Below, in pieces: positions 8,569-16,175 of a DNA stretch of 64,000 nucleotides. A model generated the notes under the pieces. That model searched no databases. It saw only the letters and a list, made by a program, of their open reading frames with translations, and was not told the origin of the DNA. Position 1 is the stretch's first letter, and every line of letters starts with the position of its first letter. The position numbers and the translations under genes were made by a program. The stretch is from Saccharothrix saharensis (GTDB lineage Bacteria; Actinomycetota; Actinomycetes; Mycobacteriales; Pseudonocardiaceae), in NCBI RefSeq assembly GCF_006716745.1, contig NZ_VFPP01000001.1, positions 3,844,001 to 3,908,000 of the forward strand, read 5' to 3'.

Positions 8569-9642
8569 ATGACCACGCTGTTCGACCGCTACCGCCTCGG
8601 CGGTCTGGACCTGCCCAACCGCGTCGTGATGGCGCCGATGTCCCGGGTCCGGGCCGCGGCCGGCGGCCTCGCGACCCCGTCCATGGCGGCCTACTACGCC
8701 CAGCGCGCCACGGCCGGGTTGATCGTCTCGGAGGGCGTGCAGCCCAGCCTGATCGGGCAGTCCAACCCCGGCACGCCGGGTCTGCACACCGACGAGCAGG
8801 TGGCCTCGTGGCGACCGGTGACCGACGCCGTGCACGTCAACGGCGGCCGCATCTTCGCCCAGATCATGCACGGCGGCCGGGTCTCGCACCCCGACACGAC
8901 CGGGTTCCAGCCGGTCGGGCCGTCCGCCGTCGCCGCCGTGGGCGACGTGTTCACCCCGAACGGCCCGCGGCCCGCACCGGTGCCCCGCGCCCTCGACACC
9001 GCGGAGATCCCCGAGCACGCCCGTTCGTACGCCGAGGCGGCCCGGCGCGCCGTCGAGGCCGGGTTCGACGGCGTGGAGCTGCACGGCGCGAACGGCTACC
9101 TGATCTCGCAGTTCCTGTCGTCCAACGCGAACCTGCGCACCGACGCGTACGGCGGCTCGATCACCAACCGCATCCGCTTCGCCGTCGAGGCCGTCGCCGC
9201 GACGGTGGACGCCGTCGGCGCGGACCGCACCGCGATCAGGCTTTCGCCCGGCGGCACGTTCTGGGGCGTCGAGGAGACCGAGGTGCCCGAGCTGTACGCG
9301 GACCTGCTGGCCGAACTCGCCCGCTTCGACCTCGCCTACCTGCACTTGGAGGCCACCGCCGACGAGGACGTGCTGATCGGCCTGCGCCGCGCGTGGCCGG
9401 GCACCCTGGTGATGAACCCGGTGGTCCCGATGGGCCCGAAGCACACGGACCGGTCGGCCGCCGACCACTGGCTCGGCCTGGGCGCGGACCTGATCAGCTT
9501 CGGCCGTGCGTTCATCGCCAACCCCGACCTGGTGGAACGGCTCCGCACCGACCTGCCGCTCGCACCCGCCGACCTGAACACGTACTACCAGGGCGGCGAC
9601 AACGGCTACCTCACGTACTCGGCGTTCCAGCACAGCGCCTGA
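8569..9642 (+). CDS. Old yellow enzyme family NADH:flavin oxidoreductase / ene-reductase
   Basis: This 357-residue FMN-dependent TIM-barrel enzyme has the OYE landmarks: N-terminal LPNRVVMAPMSR, the substrate-binding HGANGYL motif (His172, Asn175), SNANLRTDAYGGS, and the phosphate-binding FGRAFIANPDLVERLR near the C terminus. Such enzymes reduce activated C=C bonds of enones and other electrophiles with NAD(P)H. A ggagg ribosome site precedes ATG 8569. It is divergent from a MerR gene with a shared operator, consistent with an electrophile- or stress-induced detoxification pair. The gene is intact and has the high third-position GC of its surroundings. Confidence 0.93.
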   Translation: MTTLFDRYRLGGLDLPNRVVMAPMSRVRAAAGGLATPSMAAYYAQRATAGLIVSEGVQPSLIGQSNPGTPGLHTDEQVASWRPVTDAVHVNGGRIFAQIMHGGRVSHPDTTGFQPVGPSAVAAVGDVFTPNGPRPAPVPRALDTAEIPEHARSYAEAARRAVEAGFDGVELHGANGYLISQFLSSNANLRTDAYGGSITNRIRFAVEAVAATVDAVGADRTAIRLSPGGTFWGVEETEVPELYADLLAELARFDLAYLHLEATADEDVLIGLRRAWPGTLVMNPVVPMGPKHTDRSAADHWLGLGADLISFGRAFIANPDLVERLRTDLPLAPADLNTYYQGGDNGYLTYSAFQHSA

Positions 9643-9669
9643 CCGGGGGCACGGCGTGCGCCGCTGGAG

Positions 9670-9704
9670 CACCCGGCTGGGGATGCGGTGGCGCACGCCG
9701 CCCG
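9670..9704. repeat. 35-bp direct repeat, left copy flanking the TIR gene
   Basis: Bases 9670-9704 are identical to 10936-10970, a spacing of 1266 bp. The right copy is the 3' coding end of the ROK gene. This left copy lies between the OYE stop and the TIR gene and has no function of its own that I can see. Identity ends abruptly on the right (9705); on the left only two of the next three bases match. Confidence 0.95.
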
Positions 9705-9814
9705 GAATGCACATCCTCGGGCCTGGTCGACGCACGGCATTCACGACGCGCTGTGTCCAAGAGCGGATGCGACACGAGACTCGACCGGCTGCCGCCCGAC
9801 CGGCCGCTCATCGG

Positions 9815-9820
9815 TAGCAT
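9815..9820 (+). promoter_or_regulatory. Candidate -10 box of the TIR gene (leaderless start)
   Basis: TAGCAT lies 6 nt before the GTG at 9827, with no ribosome-binding site between. As for the SMC operon, this points to a leaderless mRNA. No convincing -35 box is visible. Confidence 0.35.
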
Positions 9821-9826
9821 CCGCAC

Positions 9827-10933
9827 GTGACGTTGAGCAATGCCGATGTGCACAAGATGTACGGCAAGCCGTCCTACGAGGAACTGTGGGACAAGGCGCT
9901 CAACGCCGTTGAGTCGAACCGGGCCGGTTTTACCCTGAAAACGGGTGACGTGCACACCGCCAACGACCTCAGCGGCTTGCTCGGGGCTTTCGACCAGCCC
10001 ACACCGACACGGCGGAAATTGCGGCCCGGAACCCGCACGACGGTTACCGTCGCGGAGTTGGACACTCGATTACGCCGCGGCAAGTTCGGCAACGGCCTGC
10101 GAGAACTGCTGGAGACGCTCACCGGCCAACCGGTGGTGACCACAGCGGAACGACGGGAGATCTTCGCGGCCGAGTTGACCAAGGTTGGCCTGGCCGGCCA
10201 CCCGTGGGTCGGCCCCTGGCTCGACCACTGCCAGAAGCCCCGATGCATGCAGTCCACCGAGGTGCGTGTCACCGCGCAACGCTGTGCGGCCATCCTGACC
10301 AGGCTCGTGCTCAATCCTCATACATATCCCGAAGAACACACACCGCTCGAAAGCCTTGCCGATATATACACGGGCGACTCGGCGGGCCTGGGCCCACGGC
10401 GACTGGTCGGACAGCTCGTCATGCGAGCGGTGTCTTCAGCACACTCGAAGCCGATACCGACGACCACGTACGAACGCTGGCTTTCTTGGCTTCGAGCCGG
10501 AGTGATCATGGATGACCAGTCGACCTGGGACGTTTTCATCAGTCATGCACACGAAGACAAGATCGGCTTCGTGCGTCCCCTCGCGACCGCGCTGCGCGAA
10601 GCGGGACTCCGCGTGTGGTACGACGAATACACCATGGTCCCTGGCGACAGCATTCGCGAGTCGATCGACAAGGGGATTCAGCGGTCGCAAGCCGGGCTGC
10701 TGGTGATGAGCCCGTACTTCTTCCGCAAGTTCTGGACGAAACAGGAGGTCAACGGCTTGTTCAGCATGGCGGCCGGCCAAGGCACCCGGCTCATCCCCGT
10801 ACTCCACGGTTTGGACCACGAGGAGTTCACCAGGCACTCACCGATGTTGGCCGACCGGTACGCGATCCGGTCGGAAGTCGGGGTGGACGCGGTGGTGGAC
10901 GGTGTACTGCGCGCCGTGGGCAAGCATTCTTAG
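9827..10933 (+). CDS. DUF3323-like / TIR domain fusion protein, candidate defence effector
   Basis: The 368-residue protein has two parts. Residues ~1-230 resemble the N-terminal (DUF3323) half of TIGR02679, the nuclease partner of the SMC system upstream: LRPGTRTTVTVAELDTRLRR, GLRELLETLTG, PLESLADIYTGD and a closing AGVIMDDQST, each matching my memory of that family's pattern. From residue 234 a TIR domain begins (WDVFISHAHEDK) and runs to the end. WTKQEV places a candidate catalytic glutamate at Glu307, as in NAD-cleaving TIR proteins. TIR thus replaces the DUF2399 TOPRIM domain. The gene has lower GC and rarer codons (ata, aca, tat, ttt) than its neighbours and lies between 35-bp direct repeats, suggesting transfer. 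The DUF3323 assignment is from memory without a search; the TIR assignment is firm. Confidence 0.85.
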   Translation: MTLSNADVHKMYGKPSYEELWDKALNAVESNRAGFTLKTGDVHTANDLSGLLGAFDQPTPTRRKLRPGTRTTVTVAELDTRLRRGKFGNGLRELLETLTGQPVVTTAERREIFAAELTKVGLAGHPWVGPWLDHCQKPRCMQSTEVRVTAQRCAAILTRLVLNPHTYPEEHTPLESLADIYTGDSAGLGPRRLVGQLVMRAVSSAHSKPIPTTTYERWLSWLRAGVIMDDQSTWDVFISHAHEDKIGFVRPLATALREAGLRVWYDEYTMVPGDSIRESIDKGIQRSQAGLLVMSPYFFRKFWTKQEVNGLFSMAAGQGTRLIPVLHGLDHEEFTRHSPMLADRYAIRSEVGVDAVVDGVLRAVGKHS

Positions 10934-12120
10934 AACACCCGGCTGGGGATGCGGTGGCGCACGCCGCCCGCGGCGAGGAACTCGGCGACCGGCAGGGTGG
11001 CCGCGCCGAGGGCGACCGACTCGGGGCCCAGCTCGCACATCGTGATCGACGCCTGCTCGAACGGTCGGTGCAGGGCGTGGCGGGAGGCTTGGGTGCGCAC
11101 GTCGTCCAGGATGCGCGCGCCCAGCAGCAGCCCGGCCCAACCGCCGACGATCACCTGGGACGGGTTGAAGAGGTTGATCAGGTTCGCGATGCCCAACCCG
11201 GCGTACCGGGCGGTCTCGGCGAGGACGTCCCGCGCGGCCCGTGAGCCGTCCGCGACCAGTGCCGCCAACGCCGCCTCCTGCTCGGCCGGCACGTCCTTCT
11301 TGACCGCGCGGTACCGGTCGACGACCGCCGACGCGCCGATGTACGCCTCCAGGCACCCGTGCGCGCCGCACCGGCACGGGCGGCCGTCCAGTGCGACCGT
11401 CGTGTGACCCCACTCCCCCGCGCCTCCCGACGACCCGCGGTACAGCACGCCGCCCGTGATGACGCTCGCGCCGACGCCCGACCCGATCAACGCGACCACC
11501 GCGTCACCCGTGCCGCGGCCCGCGCCGAACCAGACCTCGGCCTGTCCCAGCGTGTTCGCGCCGTTGTCCAGGAACAGCGGCAGGTCGGTGCCGGTGCGCA
11601 GCGACTGTTCCAGCGCGACACCGCGCCAGCCGACGGTCTGCGCGTAGACCAAGCCGTGCTCGACCTGCCCCGGCACGCCGATGCCCACGCCGAGCACGTC
11701 GCCCACCCCGCTCTCGGCGAGGCACCTCTCGACCCCTTCGAGGACGCGCCGCGCCACGGCGTCGACGGAGTGGACGTCGGGCTCCATCGGGAACGTCGCC
11801 TCGGCCAGCCGCTGCAACGTCAGGTCGAACGCCTCCACGAGCACGTGCGTCTCACCGACGTCGACCCCGACCACCGCCGCGTGCGCGGGGTTGACCCGCA
11901 GCAGCACGCGCGGCCGTCCGCCGTCGGAGTCGACCTGGCCGGCTTCGACCACGACGCCGTCCGCGATGAGCTCGGCGACGACGTTGCTCACCGACGCCTG
12001 GCTGAGCCCGGTGACGCCCGCGAGTTCCTGCCGGCTGCGGGGTTGGTCGAAGTAGAGCGCGCGCAGCACCCGCGCGCGGTTACCGGCACGCAGGTCGCGC
12101 ACGGTCAATCTGCGGTGCAC
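10930..12120 (-). CDS. ROK-family transcriptional repressor
   Basis: This 396-residue protein has an N-terminal winged helix (res ~10-70, RQELAGVTGLSQASVSNVVAEL) joined to a ROK sugar-kinase-like domain with VGVDVGETHVLVEAFD, GVGIGVPG, LDNGANT and the zinc motif CRCGAHGCLE. Such proteins are usually sugar-responsive repressors of the NagC/XylR type. The start is GTG 12120, preceded by gggagg. Its last codons (VRHRIPSRV) are the right copy of the 35-bp repeat, and its stop overlaps the stop of the converging TIR gene. No sugar transport genes are nearby, so the regulon is unknown. Confidence 0.9.
   Translation of the reverse strand: MHRRLTVRDLRAGNRARVLRALYFDQPRSRQELAGVTGLSQASVSNVVAELIADGVVVEAGQVDSDGGRPRVLLRVNPAHAAVVGVDVGETHVLVEAFDLTLQRLAEATFPMEPDVHSVDAVARRVLEGVERCLAESGVGDVLGVGIGVPGQVEHGLVYAQTVGWRGVALEQSLRTGTDLPLFLDNGANTLGQAEVWFGAGRGTGDAVVALIGSGVGASVITGGVLYRGSSGGAGEWGHTTVALDGRPCRCGAHGCLEAYIGASAVVDRYRAVKKDVPAEQEAALAALVADGSRAARDVLAETARYAGLGIANLINLFNPSQVIVGGWAGLLLGARILDDVRTQASRHALHRPFEQASITMCELGPESVALGAATLPVAEFLAAGGVRHRIPSRVF
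10936..10970. repeat. 35-bp direct repeat, right copy, in the 3' end of the ROK gene
   Basis: This is identical to 9670-9704. It encodes residues of the ROK C terminus on the minus strand, ending one codon plus stop before the gene's end. A duplicated gene 3' end bounding a foreign-looking gene resembles the att duplication left by site-specific integration, though no integrase is present. Confidence 0.95.
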
Positions 12121-12183
12121 GGCGACCTCCCATCGGGCGAGTTCGGACCACGGCCGCCGAACGGGCGTGTCGAAGTCCCGACG

Positions 12184-12651
12184 TTAGTCGGTGGCGAACC
12201 GCTTGGTGTCCCATTTGCCGTGCGCTTCCAGCAGTTTTCGCCCGATCCGCTTGAGATCCGCGACGTCGCGATCACTCAGCGCAGCGGCGAACTCCTCGGT
12301 GACCGAGTCGCGGTACGCGGGGGCGCTCGTGTCGGCCAGCACCTGACGACCGGCGTCGGTCAGCACGGCGTGCACGACGCGGCGGTTGTCCGGCGGCTGC
12401 TCGCGCGCGACCCAGCCGCGGCGCACCAGCCGTTCGACCAGTCGGGTGACACCGCTGGGGCTGACCGCGAGCAGGTCGGACAGCTCGGACATCAGCAGAC
12501 GTCCGTTCATGTCGATCCGGTACAGCGCCTCGTGTTCCAGCAGCGAACAGCCGGCCACCGCTTCGATCCGCCGTTCCATGGCGACCCGCACCGCGTCCAC
12601 GCCCTGCTGGACGTACAGCCACGCCAGCAGCGCGTCACTCGGCTTGTGCAT
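12184..12651 (-). CDS. MarR-family transcriptional regulator
   Basis: The 155-residue protein has a MarR winged helix (LLMSELSDLLAVSPSGVTRLVERLVRRGWV, then the wing DNRRVVHAVLTDAG) between dimerisation helices. It is transcribed divergently from the NmrA-like reductase, with only 60 bp between the starts, so autoregulation and control of that neighbour are likely. The intergenic DNA contains TTGAC and GTCAA half-sites separated by 17 bp, which could be part of an operator. The ligand is unknown. Confidence 0.9.
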   Translation of the reverse strand: MHKPSDALLAWLYVQQGVDAVRVAMERRIEAVAGCSLLEHEALYRIDMNGRLLMSELSDLLAVSPSGVTRLVERLVRRGWVAREQPPDNRRVVHAVLTDAGRQVLADTSAPAYRDSVTEEFAAALSDRDVADLKRIGRKLLEAHGKWDTKRFATD

Positions 12652-12711
12652 GGCGGCACCCTACCAATATCTCACTTGACCTCAGAATACTTTTAGCGTC
12701 AACCTTTGCTC

Positions 12712-13575
12712 ATGAAACCGATCCTGGTCACCGGCGCGACCGGCGCCCAAGGCGGAGCCGTGACGCGCGCGCTCCTGGCCCGCGGCCACCGCGTCCGAGC
12801 GCTCACCCGCGCACCGCACAGCGTTGCGGCACAAGAACTCCACCGCCTCGGCGCCGACGTCGTGCCCGGCGACTACGACGATCCAGCGTCCCTGCGCACG
12901 GCCCTGCACGGCGTCCGGGCGGTGTTCGCCGTGACGACGCCGTTCGGCAGCGACACCGCCACCGAGACCCGTCACGGCATCACCCTGGTCGACGCCGCGC
13001 GGGACGTGGAGCACATCGTGTTCACCTCGGCGTCCAACGCCGACCGCGGCACCGGCGTCCCGCACTTCGACAGCAAGCAGCGCATCGAGGAGCACCTGGT
13101 CACGGCCGGACCCCGGTGGACGATCCTCGGGCCGGCGGCGTTCCTCGACGACAAGTTCGGCGGGTGGACGGTGCAGGGACTGCGCGAGGGCATCCTCTAC
13201 CTGCCCCTGCCATCGGACCGCGCGCTGCACCTCATCGCCGTGCGGGACGTCGCGGCCGCCGCTGTGCTCGCCTTCGAACAACCCGACCGGTTCGCGGGCA
13301 GACGACTGGACCTGGCCGGCGAGTCCCTCACCCCGGCGGGCATGGCCACAGCCTTGACCGCGGCCATCGGCCAGCCCATCCGCCACCACTGCCCGCCGCT
13401 GCACGTGGTGGCGCGGCACTCGACGGACCTCGCCGCCATGTTCGCCTACTTCACCGACGTCGGCACCGACATCGACCTGCGCCGACTGCACGCCGAGCTG
13501 CCCGAGATCACCTGGACCGGGTACGCGGACTTCGTGCGCACCCTGCCCTGGCCAGACCTGCTCCGCACCGCCTGA
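12712..13575 (+). CDS. NmrA-like NAD(P)-binding oxidoreductase
   Basis: The 287-residue protein begins MKPILVTGATGAQGGAVTRALL, a glycine-rich Rossmann dinucleotide-binding motif (GATGAQG), followed by RVRALTR for cofactor selection. It matches the NmrA/atypical short-chain reductase group, which includes NADP-sensing regulators and quinone reductases. I prefer ATG 12712 over the TTG two codons upstream. Divergence from a MarR gene suggests a stress-inducible reductase. Substrate is unknown. Confidence 0.87.
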   Translation: MKPILVTGATGAQGGAVTRALLARGHRVRALTRAPHSVAAQELHRLGADVVPGDYDDPASLRTALHGVRAVFAVTTPFGSDTATETRHGITLVDAARDVEHIVFTSASNADRGTGVPHFDSKQRIEEHLVTAGPRWTILGPAAFLDDKFGGWTVQGLREGILYLPLPSDRALHLIAVRDVAAAAVLAFEQPDRFAGRRLDLAGESLTPAGMATALTAAIGQPIRHHCPPLHVVARHSTDLAAMFAYFTDVGTDIDLRRLHAELPEITWTGYADFVRTLPWPDLLRTA

Positions 13576-13610
13576 CCGATGCCACCCGACCCGGCGCCAC
13601 CCGACCGACG

Positions 13611-13795
13611 TCACCCATCCCGGCGAGCAGTTGGCGATCCGGGCACTCGTGCAGCCCCAGCCCGGCCGCGGACCACGTCGAGCACCCGACGCGACGGGTC
13701 GGAGTCGCCCGGCTGGACCACCGGCTGGCAGCCGAACTCGCGCAGCAGGAAGTCGCACACCAGCCACAGGTTGTCGTCGGCGGCGCCGGCCGACC
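13611..13795 (-). pseudogene. Possible remnant of a coding region of unknown family
   Basis: The minus strand between nudC and the NmrA-like gene contains a short frame ending in TGA at 13611-13613 with protein-like composition (DDNLWLVCDFLLREFGCQP) and strong third-position GC. No good start or ribosome-binding site is present, and the frame is short, so it may be the tail of a decayed gene. I do not recognise the family. The rest of 13576-13839 shows nothing else. Confidence 0.3.
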
Positions 13796-13839
13796 GGACC
13801 GCCCGGCCTGCACCACCTGACCGAGGCCGCCTCGTCGGG

Positions 13840-14790
13840 TCAGCCTGCCGCCGCCCACGACTGGATCATCCGGTAGGCGATCGAGGCACCCGGCGCGAGC
13901 AGCAGGTCCGGCACGCTGCCCGGCTCGGCGAGCGCCTGCCGCACGTCGGCCCGGCTGACCCACTTGGCCTGCGCGATCTCGCCGTCGGCGAGCCGCAGGG
14001 GCTCGGCCGGGTCGGCGACCGCCTCGAACCCCACCATCAACGACCGCGGGAACGGCCACGGCTGGCTGCCGAGGTAGCGGATGCCCGCGACGACGACGCC
14101 GACCTCCTCCTCGATCTCCCGCGCCACGCACGCCTCCAGCGACTCGCCCGCCTCGACGAACCCGGCCAGCACCGAGTACCGCCCCTCGGGCCACCCCGCG
14201 CCGCGGGCGAGCAGCGCCCGGTCCGCGCCGTCGTGGACCAGGCAGATCACCGCGGCGTCGGTGCGCGGGTACTCCTCGTGCCCGCACTGCTCGCACACCC
14301 GCGCCCAGCCGGACTTGATCGAGTCGGTCCGCCCGCCGCACTTCGCGCAGAACCGCGCCGACCGGTGCCAGTGGAACAACGCCACCGCCGTCGTGAACAA
14401 CCCCGCGTCGGTGTCGTCCAGCAACGCGCCGCACGCCCGCAGGTCGAGCCACTGCGGCTCGTCGGTCAGCTCCGGCCGGAACCACGCCCGACCGGCCGGA
14501 GCCTTGACGTCCGTTTCGTCCTCGGTCAGCGGAACCGCCCAGTGCGCCACGCCGTCCTGCTCGCCGAGCAGCACCGCCGTGTCCGGCGGACCGTCGCCGA
14601 ACTCGGTGGCGGGGCGGTCGACCAGGCGGGACGCCCGGTCGGCCACCAACGTGCGGCCGTGCGCGTCCACGGTGAGCACGCGCGCCTTCGGCCACAACTG
14701 CGCGATCCGCTCCACGTCACCGCGCAACGGCTCCCGCCGGTCCACCGTGAACCGCGACAGGGCGGGCAGCTCCACCAACTCGAAGCTCAC
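13840..14790 (-). CDS. nudC: NADH pyrophosphatase (NudC)
   Basis: This 316-residue Nudix hydrolase has the NudC-specific zinc ribbon (FCAKCGG and CEQCG), the Nudix box around GFVEAGESLEACVAREIEEEVG and the diagnostic SQPWPFPRSLM motif. The enzyme cleaves NAD(H) to NMN(H) and AMP and, in studied bacteria, removes NAD caps from RNA. It overlaps the downstream end of the M16 peptidase gene by 4 bp, so it is cotranscribed with the two peptidase genes. An NAD-processing enzyme about 3 kb from a TIR gene is coincidental here, since nudC sits in its conserved housekeeping context. Confidence 0.95.
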   Translation of the reverse strand: MSFELVELPALSRFTVDRREPLRGDVERIAQLWPKARVLTVDAHGRTLVADRASRLVDRPATEFGDGPPDTAVLLGEQDGVAHWAVPLTEDETDVKAPAGRAWFRPELTDEPQWLDLRACGALLDDTDAGLFTTAVALFHWHRSARFCAKCGGRTDSIKSGWARVCEQCGHEEYPRTDAAVICLVHDGADRALLARGAGWPEGRYSVLAGFVEAGESLEACVAREIEEEVGVVVAGIRYLGSQPWPFPRSLMVGFEAVADPAEPLRLADGEIAQAKWVSRADVRQALAEPGSVPDLLLAPGASIAYRMIQSWAAAG

Positions 14791-16175
14791 GGCAGGGTCA
14801 CACCGCCCAGCGCGCGCAACTGCGGGGTCAGCAGCTCCGCGTCACCCACCAGCACGCCCGTGAACGCGGTCGGCGCGAAGAACTCCAACGCCACCTCGGT
14901 GACCTGCTCCACGGTGACGTCCGCGAGCCGGCCCGGGTGCCCGGTGAACCACTCCACGCCCAGGCCCAGCCCGGCGAGGTTCATCAGGAACGACGCCAGC
15001 CCGCCCTGCGACGACGTCGCGGTCAGCAGCGACCCGATCGCGTACCGGCGCGCGGTGTCCACCTCGGACTCCGTCGGCGGCACGAGGCCCAGCCTGCCCA
15101 GCTCGTACCGGGTCTCCAGCAGCGCCGCCGCGGTCACCTCGCTGGCCGTGTCGGCGTCCACCAGCAGCGTCGCCCCGCCCGGCGTGAACTCCGGGTGCGA
15201 CCGCGCGCTGTAGGTGTAGCCCTTGTCCTCGCGGATGTTCTCCACCAGCCGCGACGAGAAGAACCCGCCGAACACCAGGTTCGCCAGCTGCAACGCCGGG
15301 TACCGGTCGTCGGTGCGCTCCAGCCCCCGCCCGGCGAGCCGGATCTGGGACTGCACCGCGCCGGGCCGGTGCACGAACAGCACGTCACCACCCCGCACGG
15401 GCGACAGCGGCGACAACGCCACCGCGGTGCCCTCGCCGGTCCAGCCGCCCAACGCGGCCTCGACCGCGCGCACCGCCGCGTCCGGCGCCACGTCGCCCAC
15501 CACGACGACCACCGACCCGCGCGGCAGCACGGCCGACGCGTGCAGCGCCAGCACCTCGTCCCGCGTGACGGCCGCGACCTCCTCCGCCTCCGGCATCTCC
15601 TTGGCGAACGGGTGGTCGCCGTACAGGTGGCGCTGCAACGCCTCCCGCGCGATCACGTTCGGCTGCGACCGCGCCAACCGGATCCGCTCCACCAGCCGCG
15701 CGCGTTCCCGCTCGACCTCGTCGGCCGGGTAGGTCGCCCCGGTCAGCACGTCCCGCAGCACGTCCAGCACCGTCTCGAAACCGGACACCAGCGCGTTGCC
15801 GGACAACGCGAGCCGCTCCGGGTCGACCACCGCGTCCAGCTCACCGCCGACCAGCGCCAGCTCGGTGTCCACGTCCACCCGGCTGCGGGTGGCGGTGCCG
15901 GTGAGGATCGTGTTCGCCAGCACCTCGGCCCGGGCCGCGTGCGTCGAGCCGACGCTGCTCGCCGCCGGGTCACCGAACGGGATCCGCAGCCGCACCTCGA
16001 CCAGCGGCACCGACGACCGGCGCACGGCCAGCACCCGCAGGCCGTTGGCCAGCGTCGTGTCGACCGTGTCCAGGTCCGCCGCCGCCCGCTGCTCGCCCAG
16101 CTCGGGGAACGGGCGAGGCCCTAGCTCCGTACGGCCGATCTCCTCGGCGCTGCGGTGCTTGGTCGGGGCGCTCAC
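14787..16175 (-). CDS. M16 family peptidase, non-catalytic subunit
   Basis: The 462-residue protein has the pitrilysin/M16 fold with features of the second-type subunit: TLANGLRVLAVRRSSVPLVEVRLRIPFG, LYGDHPFAKEMP, and the R/Y pair near the C-terminal half (SSRLVENIREDKGYTYS). It lacks the HxxEH zinc motif that should follow the first strand (STHAARAEVLANT instead). Bacterial M16 pairs commonly consist of one HxxEH subunit and one R/Y subunit, and this is the latter. It overlaps both neighbours by 4 bp (nudC downstream, M16 catalytic subunit upstream). Confidence 0.88.
   Translation of the reverse strand: MSAPTKHRSAEEIGRTELGPRPFPELGEQRAAADLDTVDTTLANGLRVLAVRRSSVPLVEVRLRIPFGDPAASSVGSTHAARAEVLANTILTGTATRSRVDVDTELALVGGELDAVVDPERLALSGNALVSGFETVLDVLRDVLTGATYPADEVERERARLVERIRLARSQPNVIAREALQRHLYGDHPFAKEMPEAEEVAAVTRDEVLALHASAVLPRGSVVVVVGDVAPDAAVRAVEAALGGWTGEGTAVALSPLSPVRGGDVLFVHRPGAVQSQIRLAGRGLERTDDRYPALQLANLVFGGFFSSRLVENIREDKGYTYSARSHPEFTPGGATLLVDADTASEVTAAALLETRYELGRLGLVPPTESEVDTARRYAIGSLLTATSSQGGLASFLMNLAGLGLGVEWFTGHPGRLADVTVEQVTEVALEFFAPTAFTGVLVGDAELLTPQLRALGGVTLP

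Noticed and set aside
10526..10933. TIR domain as part of a Thoeris, CBASS or short-pAgo system
   Set aside because: No ThsA, SLOG, cyclase or Argonaute gene is nearby. The N-terminal half resembles the SMC-system subunit instead.
13840..14790. nudC as part of the TIR/NAD defence module
   Set aside because: NudC sits in its conserved housekeeping neighbourhood with M16 peptidases and is separated from the TIR gene by regulators on other strands.
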